Source of the DNA: Ochrobactrum sp. Q0168
Lineage (GTDB): Bacteria; Pseudomonadota; Alphaproteobacteria; Rhizobiales; Rhizobiaceae
Length of the DNA: 64,000 bases
Assembly (NCBI RefSeq): GCF_016427605.1
Contig: NZ_JAELXQ010000001.1
Span: 808,860-872,859 of the forward strand
Direction of reading: 5' to 3'
Shown here: positions 8,848-16,995 of the stretch, piece by piece
Position numbering within the stretch: the first letter of the stretch is position 1
Layout of the letters: each line of letters starts with the position of its first letter
Program-made: the position numbers and the translations under genes
Notes under the pieces: generated by a model
What the model was told of the DNA's origin: nothing
What the model saw: only the letters and a program-made list of their open reading frames with translations
Database searches by the model: none

Positions 8848-9774
8848 ATGATAACTATTGGGGAAACGATAGTCGGATCAGGTGAGAAATATGCACCGGT
8901 TATCGACTACAATCTGAACTACGCATCCGACAGAAGCCAAAACCACAGGCTCGTAGAGAAATTTTCTATCGCCGAGCTGACGGGAAAATATATAAACATT
9001 CTGTGGGATGACGGCTCGCACAAGTATAATGTTAGGTCGTTTCTCGGTGAGATCGACGAAATTTTGAAGGGCGAACGCTTTTCAGGTTTCGATCAGGAAA
9101 TGCTTGATTCCCTTATTGGCACGCTTCGTGAGCGCGGCAACAGCAATGCAACCATCAACAGAAAGATGGCTGCGCTGAGCAAGCTGCTGCGAAAGGCGCA
9201 TAAAATGGGGGATATCTATAGTCTGCCGGAGTTCGTCCGACAGAAAGAACGGGTCGGGCGCATCCGTTTCCTCGAATATGAGGAAGAAAAGCGCTTGTTC
9301 GCGGCGATCAAATCGCGTTGCGAAGACAGTTTCCGTCTTGCAGTATTCCTTGTTGATTCTGGCTGCCGTCTCGGTGAGGCCATCGGTTTGACATGGAATG
9401 ATTTGCAGGACCATCGCGTTACCTTCTGGCTCACCAAATCCAACAGAAGCCGTACCGTTCCACTCACCCGCCGCGCGGGAAAAGCGACGAAAATTGCGCA
9501 TGAGCGCCTCAAAGGCCCGTTCTCAATGCTCAACCAAGTTCGGTTCCGCCATATCTGGAATGAAGCCAAGATGGAAGTCGGCCTGGGCACTGACGATCAG
9601 GTTGTACCGCATATTCTGCGCCACACCTGCGCTTCGCGTCTCGTTCGCGGTGGGATCGATATCCGCCGTGTGCAGATGTGGCTCGGCCATCAGACACTGC
9701 AAATGACCATGCGATATGCGCATCTGGCAACGCATGACCTCGATTCTTGTGTGAAAGTGCTGGAGATCCACTAG
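8848..9774 (+). CDS. Phage-type tyrosine recombinase (integrase family)
   Basis: A 308-residue site-specific recombinase. A SAM-like core-binding domain is at about residues 40-130 and the catalytic domain at about 140-305. Catalytic residues are present: Arg174 (SGCRLGEAIG), His255/Arg258 (HILRHTCASR), His281 (WLGHQTLQM) and the nucleophile Tyr290 (MRYAHLA). I chose the ATG at 8848 behind a GGGGGG-rich ribosome binding site. No excisionase, transposase or cargo genes adjoin it, so it is an orphan beside the inverted porin pair. It could be the relic of an island integrated nearby or a domesticated recombinase. Its target is not known. Confidence 0.88.
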   Translation: MITIGETIVGSGEKYAPVIDYNLNYASDRSQNHRLVEKFSIAELTGKYINILWDDGSHKYNVRSFLGEIDEILKGERFSGFDQEMLDSLIGTLRERGNSNATINRKMAALSKLLRKAHKMGDIYSLPEFVRQKERVGRIRFLEYEEEKRLFAAIKSRCEDSFRLAVFLVDSGCRLGEAIGLTWNDLQDHRVTFWLTKSNRSRTVPLTRRAGKATKIAHERLKGPFSMLNQVRFRHIWNEAKMEVGLGTDDQVVPHILRHTCASRLVRGGIDIRRVQMWLGHQTLQMTMRYAHLATHDLDSCVKVLEIH

Positions 9775-10516
9775 GGATTTCCGGCAGACGTCCGAAGCGG
9801 CGCTGCAAAGAAATCGGTATGCTGCCTGATTTCTGTTAAGCTTTGATGTGCTATTTGTTTAGCAAAAACAATTAGATAAATGATTGTTTACGCCGGCGCC
9901 CGTCGTTTGCGGATTTGTGAACTAACGCATTGTCTTTGGTCTTCAACGACTTCGCCTTTTCGCCACAGCGCTGGAAATGAAATCATTCACATCGAGTTCT
10001 ATTCTCGTCTGCCGTTGCAGGTCGGGAAAGTAAGCGCACTTATTCAACTGAGCGGCACAAAAAAAATAGTCCTTACGGTCACACATTCTTCTTCATCCTT
10101 CGCTTCCGCCAGACACCCGTAGGACGAGTAGAACAACCGCGCCGGCTATCAATAAATTAGATTCTAAATGCTTTTGCTGGCTATTGTTTAAAACCCGCAC
10201 CCGAAAGAGCTTCCCCCTCGCCTTCTGACTGCAGCAACGGCACCTGTTGAATAATCGGGATCGTTAGGGCTTGTCCGCCAACTGAAAGAGATGCGGTAGT
10301 CGCGTTGTGACTGTCGCTCATCCTGCACACCCTTCCATTTTCATAGCCAGCAAATGAGCCACCAAACGCGTTTTTCTCACCATTCTGGTGGAACAGGCGG
10401 ACAGGTCTTGCTATGCCTGATCAACGGGAGGACGAACGGCCATGCGGTAGCAACGGCGGACTTTCGCCCGACCAAGCCGCCTTCAATGCCTGACGGAAAG
10501 CTGACTGGATATCGCC
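9775..10516. other. Long gene-poor stretch between the integrase and the aminotransferase
   Basis: About 740 bases contain no frame with convincing coding character. The left part is AT-rich and carries the inverted repeat at 9866-9889. The right part (10440-10510) has a weak GGCGG/CCGCC stem and is probably the leader of the aminotransferase gene. It may be leftover DNA from the element that brought the integrase. Confidence 0.45.
9866..9889. repeat. AT-rich inverted repeat just past the integrase gene
   Basis: AAACAAT (9866-9872) and ATTGTTT (9883-9889) flank a 10-base centre, about 90 bases after the integrase stop. A further TTGTTT lies just upstream, at about 9855-9860. The geometry resembles a recombinase core site or a small operator; no second copy was noticed in the window. 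Confidence 0.35.
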
Positions 10517-11647
10517 ATGGGATCACCCCGCCTCACGCCGCTTGTGGAAAAGTTGCCTTCAACCGTGCCGTTTGTCGGCCCCGAAACGCTGGAATTGCAG
10601 CGCGGCAGACCTTTCAAGGCCCGCATTGGCGCTAATGAGAGCAGTTTCGGCCCAGCACCTTCGGTGATCGAAGCGATGCAGCGCGAGGCCGCAGAGGTCT
10701 GGAAATATGGCGACCCGGAGAATTACGAACTGCGCCATGCCATCGCCGCCCATCATGGCGTAAAAGCAGAGAATATCATGCCTGGTGCCGGTGTTGATGC
10801 TTTGCTTGGGCTGGTCGTTCGGCAATATGTTCGCGAAGGCGACAAGGTCATCAACTCGCTGGGCGGTTACCCGACCTTCAACTATCACGTGGCAGGTTAT
10901 GGCGGCGCGTTGGTAACGGTTCCTTACCGCAATGACAAATCGGATCTGGACGGCCTGCTCGCCGCTGCAAAACGCGAAAATGCCGCCATCGTTTATGTCG
11001 CCAACCCCGACAACCCAATGGGAACCTGGCATGAAGGCGCCGATATTCAGTCATTCATCGATGGCGTTCCGGAAACAACGATGCTCATTCTGGATGAAGC
11101 CTATTGCGAAACGGGACCTGATTCGGCGTTTCCGCCTTTTGAAACGGACCGTCCGAATATTCTGCGCATGCGCACATTCTCCAAGGCCTATGGGCTGGCC
11201 GGGATTCGCTGCGGCTATGTCATCGGCAGCGCTGAAGCGATCCGTTCTTTCGATAAGATCCGTGACCATTTCGCCGTGAACCGTGTTGCACAGGCGGCAG
11301 CCATAGCGGCGCTGAAAGATCAGGCCTATCTCAAGGATGTTGTCGGCAAAATTCATGCCGGCCGTGATCGCATCGCAGCAATTGCCGCAGCCAACGGCCT
11401 GAGCGCCATTCCTTCGGCAACCAATTTTGTGGCCATTGATTGCGGTCACGACGCAGCGTTTGCCACCGCCATATTGAATGGCCTGATCGCGCGCGATGTT
11501 TTCGTGCGCAAACCGGGTGCGCCGGTTCTCGACCGCTGCATTCGTGTGAGTGTGGGGATCGAAGAACAGCTGGATGTTTTCGAAGCCGCCCTGCCCGGCG
11601 CACTGGAAGATGCCCGCCAGTCCATCAAAAGCACCGAAACCGTTTGA
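10517..11647 (+). CDS. PLP-dependent aminotransferase, HisC-like (class I/II)
   Basis: A 376-residue cytosolic enzyme of the histidinol-phosphate/aromatic aminotransferase group. Visible family features are ANESSFGPAP near the N-terminus, the YGDPENYELR loop, NPDNPMGT, LDEAYCE (pyridine-nitrogen aspartate) and RTFSKAYGLAGIRCGY with the PLP lysine. No other histidine genes are nearby, so transamination of histidinol phosphate or an aromatic amino acid are both possible. The ATG has no strong ribosome binding site. A DUF423-type membrane protein gene follows 13 bases downstream, suggesting one transcript. Confidence 0.85.
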   Translation: MGSPRLTPLVEKLPSTVPFVGPETLELQRGRPFKARIGANESSFGPAPSVIEAMQREAAEVWKYGDPENYELRHAIAAHHGVKAENIMPGAGVDALLGLVVRQYVREGDKVINSLGGYPTFNYHVAGYGGALVTVPYRNDKSDLDGLLAAAKRENAAIVYVANPDNPMGTWHEGADIQSFIDGVPETTMLILDEAYCETGPDSAFPPFETDRPNILRMRTFSKAYGLAGIRCGYVIGSAEAIRSFDKIRDHFAVNRVAQAAAIAALKDQAYLKDVVGKIHAGRDRIAAIAAANGLSAIPSATNFVAIDCGHDAAFATAILNGLIARDVFVRKPGAPVLDRCIRVSVGIEEQLDVFEAALPGALEDARQSIKSTETV

Positions 11648-11660
11648 ACAGCGAGCCAGC

Positions 11661-12035
11661 ATGCTCAGTTTATTGAATAGCAGACCCCATAACGTTCTTT
11701 TCAGCACGCTTGGCGGACTGTGCGGCGCGCTAGCAATCGCAGCCTATGCCGGTGCGGCCCATGGCGGCGAAAATCATTTGGGCAGTATAGCACCCTTGCT
11801 TCTGGGGCACGCCCCGGCCCTGCTCGTGCTGGCCGTGACCGCGCCTGCAAGTCGCGCAGCCACAATCGGCGGCGCGCTTCTGATCGTCGGCCTCGCACTC
11901 TTCTGCGGCGATCTTTTTATGCGCGACATCACCGGCAATCGGCTCTTTCCCCTTGCCGCACCGGCAGGTGGAAGCCTTATGATCCTCGGATGGCTAAGCG
12001 TTGCGCTGACCGGCTGGTTTTCACGACAAAAATAA
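11661..12035 (+). CDS. DUF423-family small membrane protein
   Basis: A 124-residue protein with four predicted transmembrane helices (about residues 12-30, 43-62, 68-86 and 98-118). It carries the family's GALxIAAYAGAAHG and DLFMRDITG-type segments. The function of DUF423 proteins is not established. It follows the aminotransferase gene by 13 bases and is closed by an intrinsic terminator that begins at its stop codon. The start ATG was chosen as the first one after the upstream stop. Confidence 0.75.
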   Translation: MLSLLNSRPHNVLFSTLGGLCGALAIAAYAGAAHGGENHLGSIAPLLLGHAPALLVLAVTAPASRAATIGGALLIVGLALFCGDLFMRDITGNRLFPLAAPAGGSLMILGWLSVALTGWFSRQK

Positions 12036-12060
12036 AGGGGCCTCACGGCCCCTTCTTCTT
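12035..12060 (+). terminator. Rho-independent terminator after the DUF423 gene
   Basis: AAGGGGCC (12035-12042) pairs with GGCCCCTT (12047-12054) and is followed by TCTTCTT. The stem begins at the last base of the TAA stop. Confidence 0.8.
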
Positions 12061-12165
12061 AAAGCGTGTCGCGTAAATATGACGGAACGCGACACGCTTT
12101 AAGTTTTTGTTTTTACGCATGTCTTTATCCCGAAACCGGTTCCCACTTTCGGGAGACATGCTTTA
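12061..12165 (+). repeat. Bipartite palindromic repeat, copy 2
   Basis: The left hairpin has perfect 14-base arms (AAAGCGTGTCGCGT and complement). The linker is AGTTTTTGTTTTTACGCATG, and the right hairpin contains CCCGAAA...TTTCGGG and ends CATGCTTTA. The architecture matches the copy at 3575, with different arm sequence. It sits between two convergent genes. Confidence 0.8.
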
Positions 12166-12167
12166 GA

Positions 12168-12827
12168 TCAGGAATTGCCCTTGAGGCGTGCATTGCAAAG
12201 GCTGTAATAGCCGCCGCCCTTCTGCACCCACTTGAGGCCGCCAAGCGCATTGGCATCCTTCAATGCATGATATTGATCAAGGCAGGTGTGCATGCGCGCC
12301 TTGCCAGCCGATTCGCTCGAATATTTCGCGGAAACGGCGGTCGGGAACTTGACGCCCTTCGGTGCAGCAACCGTCGGTGCAGCAGGTTCGCTATTGCCAT
12401 CCGTGCTAAGAGCAACCGGATCAGCACCGGCACCACACTCGGCCTTACGGAAATCATTCCACTTCACGCCATTATCCGTGCCTGCATCCTTCGCAGCCTG
12501 ATACTTGGCGCTGCACTGCTTCATCGTCAGGCCCTTGGCGCTGTCGTCAGCCGCAGGAGCGGCAGTTTTTGCCGCCTTGGCGGCTGGCGCTGCGGCGGCG
12601 GGTGCCGCCGGGGCAGCAGCCGGTGCGGCGGCGGCATCGTCACCGCACTGTGCTTTGCGGAAGTCGTTCCACTTCAGATTGCCGAGCGTTCCGGCATCTT
12701 TGGCAGCCTGATACTTGGCGCTACATTCCTTCATCGTCAGCGCGCTTGCAGGCGACGAAAAGGTGAAAGCCGCTGCACCCATAATGATGGCGGTGCCTGC
12801 CAAAGCTGTGATGGTTCGAATGGACAT
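12168..12827 (-). CDS. Exported protein with three cysteine-bounded repeats
   Basis: A 219-residue secreted or periplasmic protein with a signal peptide (to about residue 32, ASA). Two nearly identical ~32-residue repeats follow (LTMKECSAKYQAAKDAG then WNDFRKAQC; LTMKQCSAKYQAAKDAG then WNDFRKAEC). An Ala/Pro-rich linker separates them, and a third diverged unit ends the protein (MHTCLDQYHALKDANALGGL then YYSLC). Each unit starts and ends with cysteine, suggesting one intramolecular disulfide per repeat. The ATG at 12827 has a GGGAG ribosome binding site. The repeats recall PsiF-type repeats, but I cannot assign a function. Confidence 0.8.
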   Translation of the reverse strand: MSIRTITALAGTAIIMGAAAFTFSSPASALTMKECSAKYQAAKDAGTLGNLKWNDFRKAQCGDDAAAAPAAAPAAPAAAAPAAKAAKTAAPAADDSAKGLTMKQCSAKYQAAKDAGTDNGVKWNDFRKAECGAGADPVALSTDGNSEPAAPTVAAPKGVKFPTAVSAKYSSESAGKARMHTCLDQYHALKDANALGGLKWVQKGGGYYSLCNARLKGNS

Positions 12828-13177
12828 TGCGTCACTCCCTATCGAATACGGCCCCTTGGATCGCGAGACACCGGATTGATGCTTCCCGACCAATCTCTTT
12901 TGCATATGCCAGAAATTTCATCTTTCTCCGCATATGCTGGAATTAAGAAGAAATCAGGCTCAACCTGTTGCTCCTGTTCATTCCTTTCCATGCCAACATT
13001 GCTCCCGGCGAAATTGACTGTCAATCGTTTGCTTAATATTACAGGTCCCGGCAATACAAATTTTCTAACGGTCATTTTCGGCCCGTTATGGTTGCCGCCT
13101 TCATAGTAACGACATAGTAACGTCATCAAATTGACCGTTTTCTATTTAAGCGGAAACTGCATTAAGGATGAGGAGAG
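12828..13177. other. Divergent intergenic region
   Basis: About 350 bases between the exported repeat protein (minus) and the nucleotide-binding protein (plus). It is moderately AT-rich, with a short direct repeat CATAGTAACG(A/T)CAT near 13100-13125. No gene is seen; it presumably holds both promoters. Confidence 0.45.
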
Positions 13178-13723
13178 ATGATACAGCGGATCATGATCAT
13201 CGGCGGCGCCGGTTCGGGAAAATCGACGCTGGCACGGGAGCTGGGTGAGCTTTTGCACCTTCCGGTCGTCCACATCGATACCATCTATTGGCAGCCCGGC
13301 TGGGTGATGCGTCCGCTCGATGAAATCGCCCGCCTGACGAACGAGGCGGCGGACGGCGATGCTTGGGTCTTTGAAGGCAATCACAGCCATACCATGCCCT
13401 ATCGCGCGTCACGCGCCGATCTGCTCATCTTCCTCGACATCTCGACTGGTCGCCGTCTCTGGCGGGTTATCCGGCGCATCGCGAAATATCATGGCCGCAC
13501 GCGACCGGATATGGGCGATGGCTGCCCGGAGCGTTTCGACTGGGATTTCATCAAATGGGTGGTCGATTATCGTAAAAATGGACGAATCCGTGCGCTCAAA
13601 TTCGTGGAACAGGCCCCAAATCACCTGATAAAGCGTGTTTTACGCAGCCCCCGTGAAGTAGACACATTTCTCGACAGCATGCGCCGCGAAACAAAACAGA
13701 AGCAAACACTCGCCAAAATGTAG
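13178..13723 (+). CDS. P-loop NTPase, DNA topology modulation (FlaR)/adenylate-kinase-like
   Basis: A 181-residue protein with a Walker A motif GGAGSGKST at residues 9-17 right at the N-terminus. HIDTIYWQPGW, the lid-like RIAKYHGRTRPDMGDGCPER and a conserved WVVDYRKNGR region are typical of proteins annotated FlaR or topology modulation protein. It probably binds ATP and phosphorylates an unknown small substrate; the topology name is historical. GAGGAGAG precedes the ATG. Confidence 0.78.
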   Translation: MIQRIMIIGGAGSGKSTLARELGELLHLPVVHIDTIYWQPGWVMRPLDEIARLTNEAADGDAWVFEGNHSHTMPYRASRADLLIFLDISTGRRLWRVIRRIAKYHGRTRPDMGDGCPERFDWDFIKWVVDYRKNGRIRALKFVEQAPNHLIKRVLRSPREVDTFLDSMRRETKQKQTLAKM

Positions 13724-13880
13724 CGAGCCATTAAAGGAAGGCTTAAAATAGCAATATTGCAACTGATGCCAAGCGGCCTTCTCGCTGTTATATTCCGCAG
13801 GTCTCCCAAGACTTGACGCTCGTGTGCGATCATCGCAACAACGACCCCATCGGCACAGCGCAACCATCTGTTGAACGAGC

Positions 13881-13927
13881 GCCGGATTCCGTCCGGCTTT
13901 TGACCTTTTGAGCCGGTTTCCCGGCTC
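13881..13927 (+). promoter_or_regulatory. Tandem hairpins in the leader of the YitT-type gene
   Basis: GCCGGA/TCCGGC (13881-13886, 13892-13897) is followed by TTTTGACCTTTT, so it looks like a short intrinsic terminator. A second hairpin GAGCCGG/CCGGCTC (13910-13916, 13921-13927) lies just before the ribosome binding site. CCGG cores shared by both hairpins would allow alternative pairing. Attenuation is an inference. Confidence 0.35.
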
Positions 13928-13946
13928 TTTCCGTTGGAGTCCGAAC

Positions 13947-14600
13947 GTGGCCGATATCGCAGATAGCGCCGCTCCGCTTGCTGGCGCGCCCAGTGTCATG
14001 AACCTCGACCGTCATCGCCTTTATGAAGACGCCATGGCCATGCTCATCGGCACGTCATTCATCGCGCTCGGCATCAATCTTTACAGTCATGCAACATTGA
14101 TGACCGGCAGCACAGCCGGTATTGCCCTTCTCATTCAATATGCGACGGGCACAAATTTCGGCCTGCTCTATTTCCTGATCAACCTGCCCTTTTATTATTT
14201 CGCCGTGCGGCGCATGGGGTGGCCATTCACACTCCGCACCTTCGTGGCAGTCGGTATGTTGTCGGGCTTTGCCTGGCTGATACCGCAAAGCGTCGATTTC
14301 AGTGCCGTCAATCCACTGTTTGCCGCGCTGATGGGCGGGACATTGATGGGAATGGGCGTGCTGGCGCTTTTCCGCCACCGCTCTGGCGTCGGCGGCGTCA
14401 ACATTCTCGCGCTCTATCTTCAGGACGCATATGGAATTCGGGCGGGCTGGTTCCAGCTCGGCCTTGACCTTTTGATCATGCTGGCATCGCTGTTCTTCAT
14501 CCCGTGGCAGAATATGGCGCTGTCACTGCTCGGCGCAGTGGCGATGAACCTCATCGTTGCAATCAATCACAAGCCGGGCCGCTATCTCGGCATGAGCTGA
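13947..14600 (+). CDS. YitT-family integral membrane protein
   Basis: A 217-residue protein with about five transmembrane helices and the family's GINLYSHATLMTGSTAGIALL segment and SGVGGVNILALYLQ motif. The molecular function of YitT/DUF161 proteins is not known. I chose the GTG at 13947 because GGAG lies 7 bases upstream. The frame is open to a TTG at 13908 and also has an ATG at 13998. A bidirectional terminator follows. Confidence 0.8.
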   Translation: MADIADSAAPLAGAPSVMNLDRHRLYEDAMAMLIGTSFIALGINLYSHATLMTGSTAGIALLIQYATGTNFGLLYFLINLPFYYFAVRRMGWPFTLRTFVAVGMLSGFAWLIPQSVDFSAVNPLFAALMGGTLMGMGVLALFRHRSGVGGVNILALYLQDAYGIRAGWFQLGLDLLIMLASLFFIPWQNMALSLLGAVAMNLIVAINHKPGRYLGMS

Positions 14601-14605
14601 CGCAC

Positions 14606-14635
14606 AAAAGCCGCCTTCGAAGGCGGCTTTTTGTT
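14606..14635. terminator. Bidirectional terminator between convergent genes
   Basis: AAAAGCCGCCTT (14606-14617) and AAGGCGGCTTTT (14620-14631) form a 12-bp stem. A T tract follows on the plus strand and the A tract serves the minus strand. Confidence 0.85.
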
Positions 14636-14657
14636 TCCGGTTGTGACTTTCGCAGTA

Positions 14658-14915
14658 TCAGTGCGTGGTCATCCATTCGCGCGCATCGCGAAGGGCTGCG
14701 GCCAGTTCAGACTTGCTCATGGTTGCGGCTACCTGATTGCGCATCCGTGCGGCCTTTTCATTGCCGCGAATGGCGGCGATGTTGAGCCACTTATGAGCTG
14801 CGACCACGTCGATCTCGCAATCACGACCGATTGCATATTTCATGCCCATTTCCAGAAGAATGCGGTCCTGCGATGCGATCTTTTGCTGCTGCGTAAAGCT
14901 CTGAAACTGTGCCAT
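14658..14915 (-). CDS. Small Sel1-repeat-like protein
   Basis: An 85-residue cytosolic protein. GMKYAIGRDCEIDVVAAHKWLNIAA is the first part of a Sel1/TPR-like unit (aAhKWLniAA pattern), followed by RGNEKAARMRNQVAATMS. Such single-unit proteins are common in Rhizobiales and presumably mediate protein contacts. The ATG has AGGGAC upstream. It converges on the YitT-type gene. Confidence 0.75.
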   Translation of the reverse strand: MAQFQSFTQQQKIASQDRILLEMGMKYAIGRDCEIDVVAAHKWLNIAAIRGNEKAARMRNQVAATMSKSELAAALRDAREWMTTH

Positions 14916-15488
14916 TTTTCTTTGTCCCTGTTAAATCCCGAGAACCGTCCGGTCTTTCTTTCGTGGCGGTTGTTACCGCTTTGAAACTGCCGTCTCTGTC
15001 GTTCCGTTCATGCTGTCGAGAATAGGGATCAGGGCTGAAATGCGCGTTAAACCAGATGCTTAACGTCTGACCAACAAAATCCCAACAAGGTGTAAACTTG
15101 GGATTCTGTTAAACATCCAAGTCTCGCGGATTGCTGGATTTTTTCGAAAAATCGATTCAAATCCGTTCGATGCATAGAAACCGGATGATAACCATAGGAC
15201 AATCTCGGGTCAGGGGAATGGTGCATTCGGGTGTTTACACACGGCAAGAAATCCCCTCGCCTGACACTCTCACGAGTGCGAAAATTCCCCTTCCGCTCGC
15301 GCGAAATCTCGTTTACGTTTACGTTTGCGTAAAACATGACGATATGGGGAGAACACTGTCGTCATGGTGAGTGGCGTGAACTGAGGCCCGGTGATCAAAC
15401 GGAGACCCAGGTTGCGGCGCCAGGGCAATGAATGAAGCGGCTTGCGCCACCGCCCGATGGAGGGACCGGCGCGCTTTGGGAGGAATGA
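14916..15488. other. Intergenic region with a candidate operator
   Basis: About 570 bases between divergent small genes. It contains an imperfect hairpin near 15074-15110, a direct repeat of GTTTAC, and the ACGT-type palindrome at 15318-15333. An open frame on the minus strand (15047-15337) has no protein-like character and is not called. Confidence 0.45.
15318..15333. promoter_or_regulatory. Candidate MerR/LiuR-type operator upstream of the DUF2147 gene
   Basis: TTTACGTTTGCGTAAA is palindromic with one mismatch and is preceded by an overlapping TTTACGTTTACG copy at about 15312. The TT-ACGT-two-base-ACGT-AA plan is shared with the perfect site at 21836. As I recall, this is how sites of the branched-chain amino acid catabolism regulator LiuR look. 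Assignment is inference. Confidence 0.4.
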
Positions 15489-15836
15489 ATGATCCGCACT
15501 CTTATTCTTGGAATGACACTTGCAGCCAGCTTGGCCGCGCCCGCTTTGGCGGAGGAAGGCATTGTGGGCAGCTGGAAGCGCCCGAACGGCACCATCATCA
15601 GCTATGCGGCCTGCGGCGGCAACAAATTCTGCGGCACGGTGATGACCGGCGAATACAAGGGCAAGTCCATCGGCACCATGTCGGGCACGGATGGCAACTA
15701 CAAGGGCGAGGTGAACAAGCTTGACGAAGGCAAGACCTATACGGGCAAAGCATCCGTCAAGGGCAACACGCTCTCACTGTCGGGCTGCGTGCTTGGCGGC
15801 CTGATCTGCAAGAGCGAAAGCCTGACGCGCCAATAA
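15489..15836 (+). CDS. DUF2147-family exported protein
   Basis: A 115-residue protein with a signal peptide (cleavage likely after PALA, about residue 21). The mature part starts EEGIVGSWKRPNGTIISY, the usual opening of DUF2147 beta-barrel-like proteins. CGGNKFCGTV and CVLGGLICKS carry four cysteines, compatible with two disulfides. Function unknown. GGGAGG precedes the ATG, and a strong terminator follows. Confidence 0.8.
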   Translation: MIRTLILGMTLAASLAAPALAEEGIVGSWKRPNGTIISYAACGGNKFCGTVMTGEYKGKSIGTMSGTDGNYKGEVNKLDEGKTYTGKASVKGNTLSLSGCVLGGLICKSESLTRQ

Positions 15837-15860
15837 TCGCCGACAACAGTTTCCAAACGA

Positions 15861-15890
15861 AAAGGGCGGCCTGAACAGCCGCCCTTTTTA
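15861..15890. terminator. Bidirectional terminator
   Basis: AAAGGGCGGC (15861-15870) pairs with GCCGCCCTTT (15878-15887) around a 7-base loop, with a T run on the plus strand and an A run that serves the minus strand. It separates the convergent DUF2147 and GST genes. Confidence 0.85.
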
Positions 15891-15901
15891 CAATCGCTTG
15901 T

Positions 15902-16609
15902 TTAACGTGCCTTCTGGCCGAAGAGAATTTTCTGCGCTTCCTTGTCGTTGGCGAGATTGGATTTTTCGCGCTCTTCCTTCCCGACAACCAGACCACGCGC
16001 GACAGCCGGACGCGCATTCATGGTTTCATGCCAGCGCTTCAGATTCGGGAAATCATCGAGGTTCTGCTCGTAATTCTTGAAAGCATTCACCCAGCCAATG
16101 CTGGCCATGTCGGCGATGGAATATTCGCCTGCGATATAATCCTTGCCTTCGAGCTGACGATTGAGCACGCCATAGAGTCGGTTGACCTCATTGGTGTAAC
16201 GGTCAATGCCGTACTGCACCTTTTCCGGCGCATAGAGACGGAAGTGCCCCGCCTGACCCGACATCGGACCCAGTCCGCCCATCTGCCACATCAGCCATTC
16301 TTCCACGGCCACGCGCTTGCGTTCATCCGTGGGATAAAACTTGCCGAACTTGCGTCCGAGATACTGGAGAATGGCGCCGGATTCGAAAACCGAGATCGGC
16401 TCGCCGCCCGGCCCTTCGGGATCGATGATCGCCGGCATGCGATTGTTCGGGGCAATCTTCAAAAAGTCCGGTTTGAACTGATCACCCTTGCCGATATTGA
16501 CATATTTGACCTCGTAGGGAACCCCAAGTTCCTCCAGCATGATGCTGATTTTGACGCCGTTCGGCGTTGGCCAATAGTACAGCTCGATGGGCTTTGTCTG
16601 TTCAACCAT
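15902..16609 (-). CDS. Glutathione S-transferase, YfcG/YghU (nu-class) type
   Basis: A 235-residue cytosolic protein. The thioredoxin-like N-terminal domain (residues ~7-90) contains WPTPNGVKISIMLEELG, the TPNG glutathione-binding motif of nu-class enzymes, plus NNRMPAIIDP and SVFESGAILQYLG. An all-helical C-terminal domain follows. Relatives show disulfide-bond reductase activity. The ATG at 16609 has GGAGG upstream; longer in-frame starts lack one. Confidence 0.88.
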   Translation of the reverse strand: MVEQTKPIELYYWPTPNGVKISIMLEELGVPYEVKYVNIGKGDQFKPDFLKIAPNNRMPAIIDPEGPGGEPISVFESGAILQYLGRKFGKFYPTDERKRVAVEEWLMWQMGGLGPMSGQAGHFRLYAPEKVQYGIDRYTNEVNRLYGVLNRQLEGKDYIAGEYSIADMASIGWVNAFKNYEQNLDDFPNLKRWHETMNARPAVARGLVVGKEEREKSNLANDKEAQKILFGQKAR

Positions 16610-16839
16610 GGGCTTTCCTCCAACTCGTTCGAGAGTGCGCGGCAGATGCTTCCCGCATTCTCCGCTTTCCAATGATGGGAAACATAAGACCCATTTCGAC
16701 AGGCACAAGACCAATGCGGCGCATTTAAGGGAACATCAATATTTTTGAACCGCGCATGAACGGCGGCCTCAGCAGCGGTTCAGGCACACGCGCTAAACTG
16801 GGCAGCAACAAGGACAGATTTCAACCTTCGGGGGCTTTC

Positions 16840-16995
16840 ATGTTGTTGAGGCGCTTGACGATTACATGGCTGCTCATCGTCGGACTGGCGATTGTCGCTG
16901 GCCTGTTCGCTGACAGGAAACACGACACTTACCGCGACAAGACGGTCTTTGGCCCGCTGGCTTCCGTCCAGACCAAGCCGGGACAACGGCCATGA
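16840..16995 (+). CDS. Predicted 51-residue membrane protein
   Basis: The frame starts MLLRRLTITWLLIVGLAIVA and continues with a charged tail. It has a basic N-terminus, one transmembrane helix and a hydrophilic C-terminus with no known motif. Its TGA overlaps the ATG of the next small frame (ATGA), suggesting translational coupling. No strong ribosome binding site is seen. Function unknown. Confidence 0.5.
   Translation: MLLRRLTITWLLIVGLAIVAGLFADRKHDTYRDKTVFGPLASVQTKPGQRP

Noticed and set aside
7202-10516. tRNA-Ser as the attachment site of the integrase-bearing element
   Set aside because: I found no second copy of the tRNA 3' end downstream of the integrase in this window, and the porin gene lies between them.
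12066-13106. Open frame of 346 codons on the plus strand opposite the exported repeat protein
   Set aside because: It runs through a palindromic repeat and an intergenic region, and its internal repeats mirror those of the real gene on the other strand.
15047-15337. 96-codon frame on the minus strand in the DUF2147 upstream region
   Set aside because: It has no ribosome binding site or family features, and it overlaps the operator-like palindrome.
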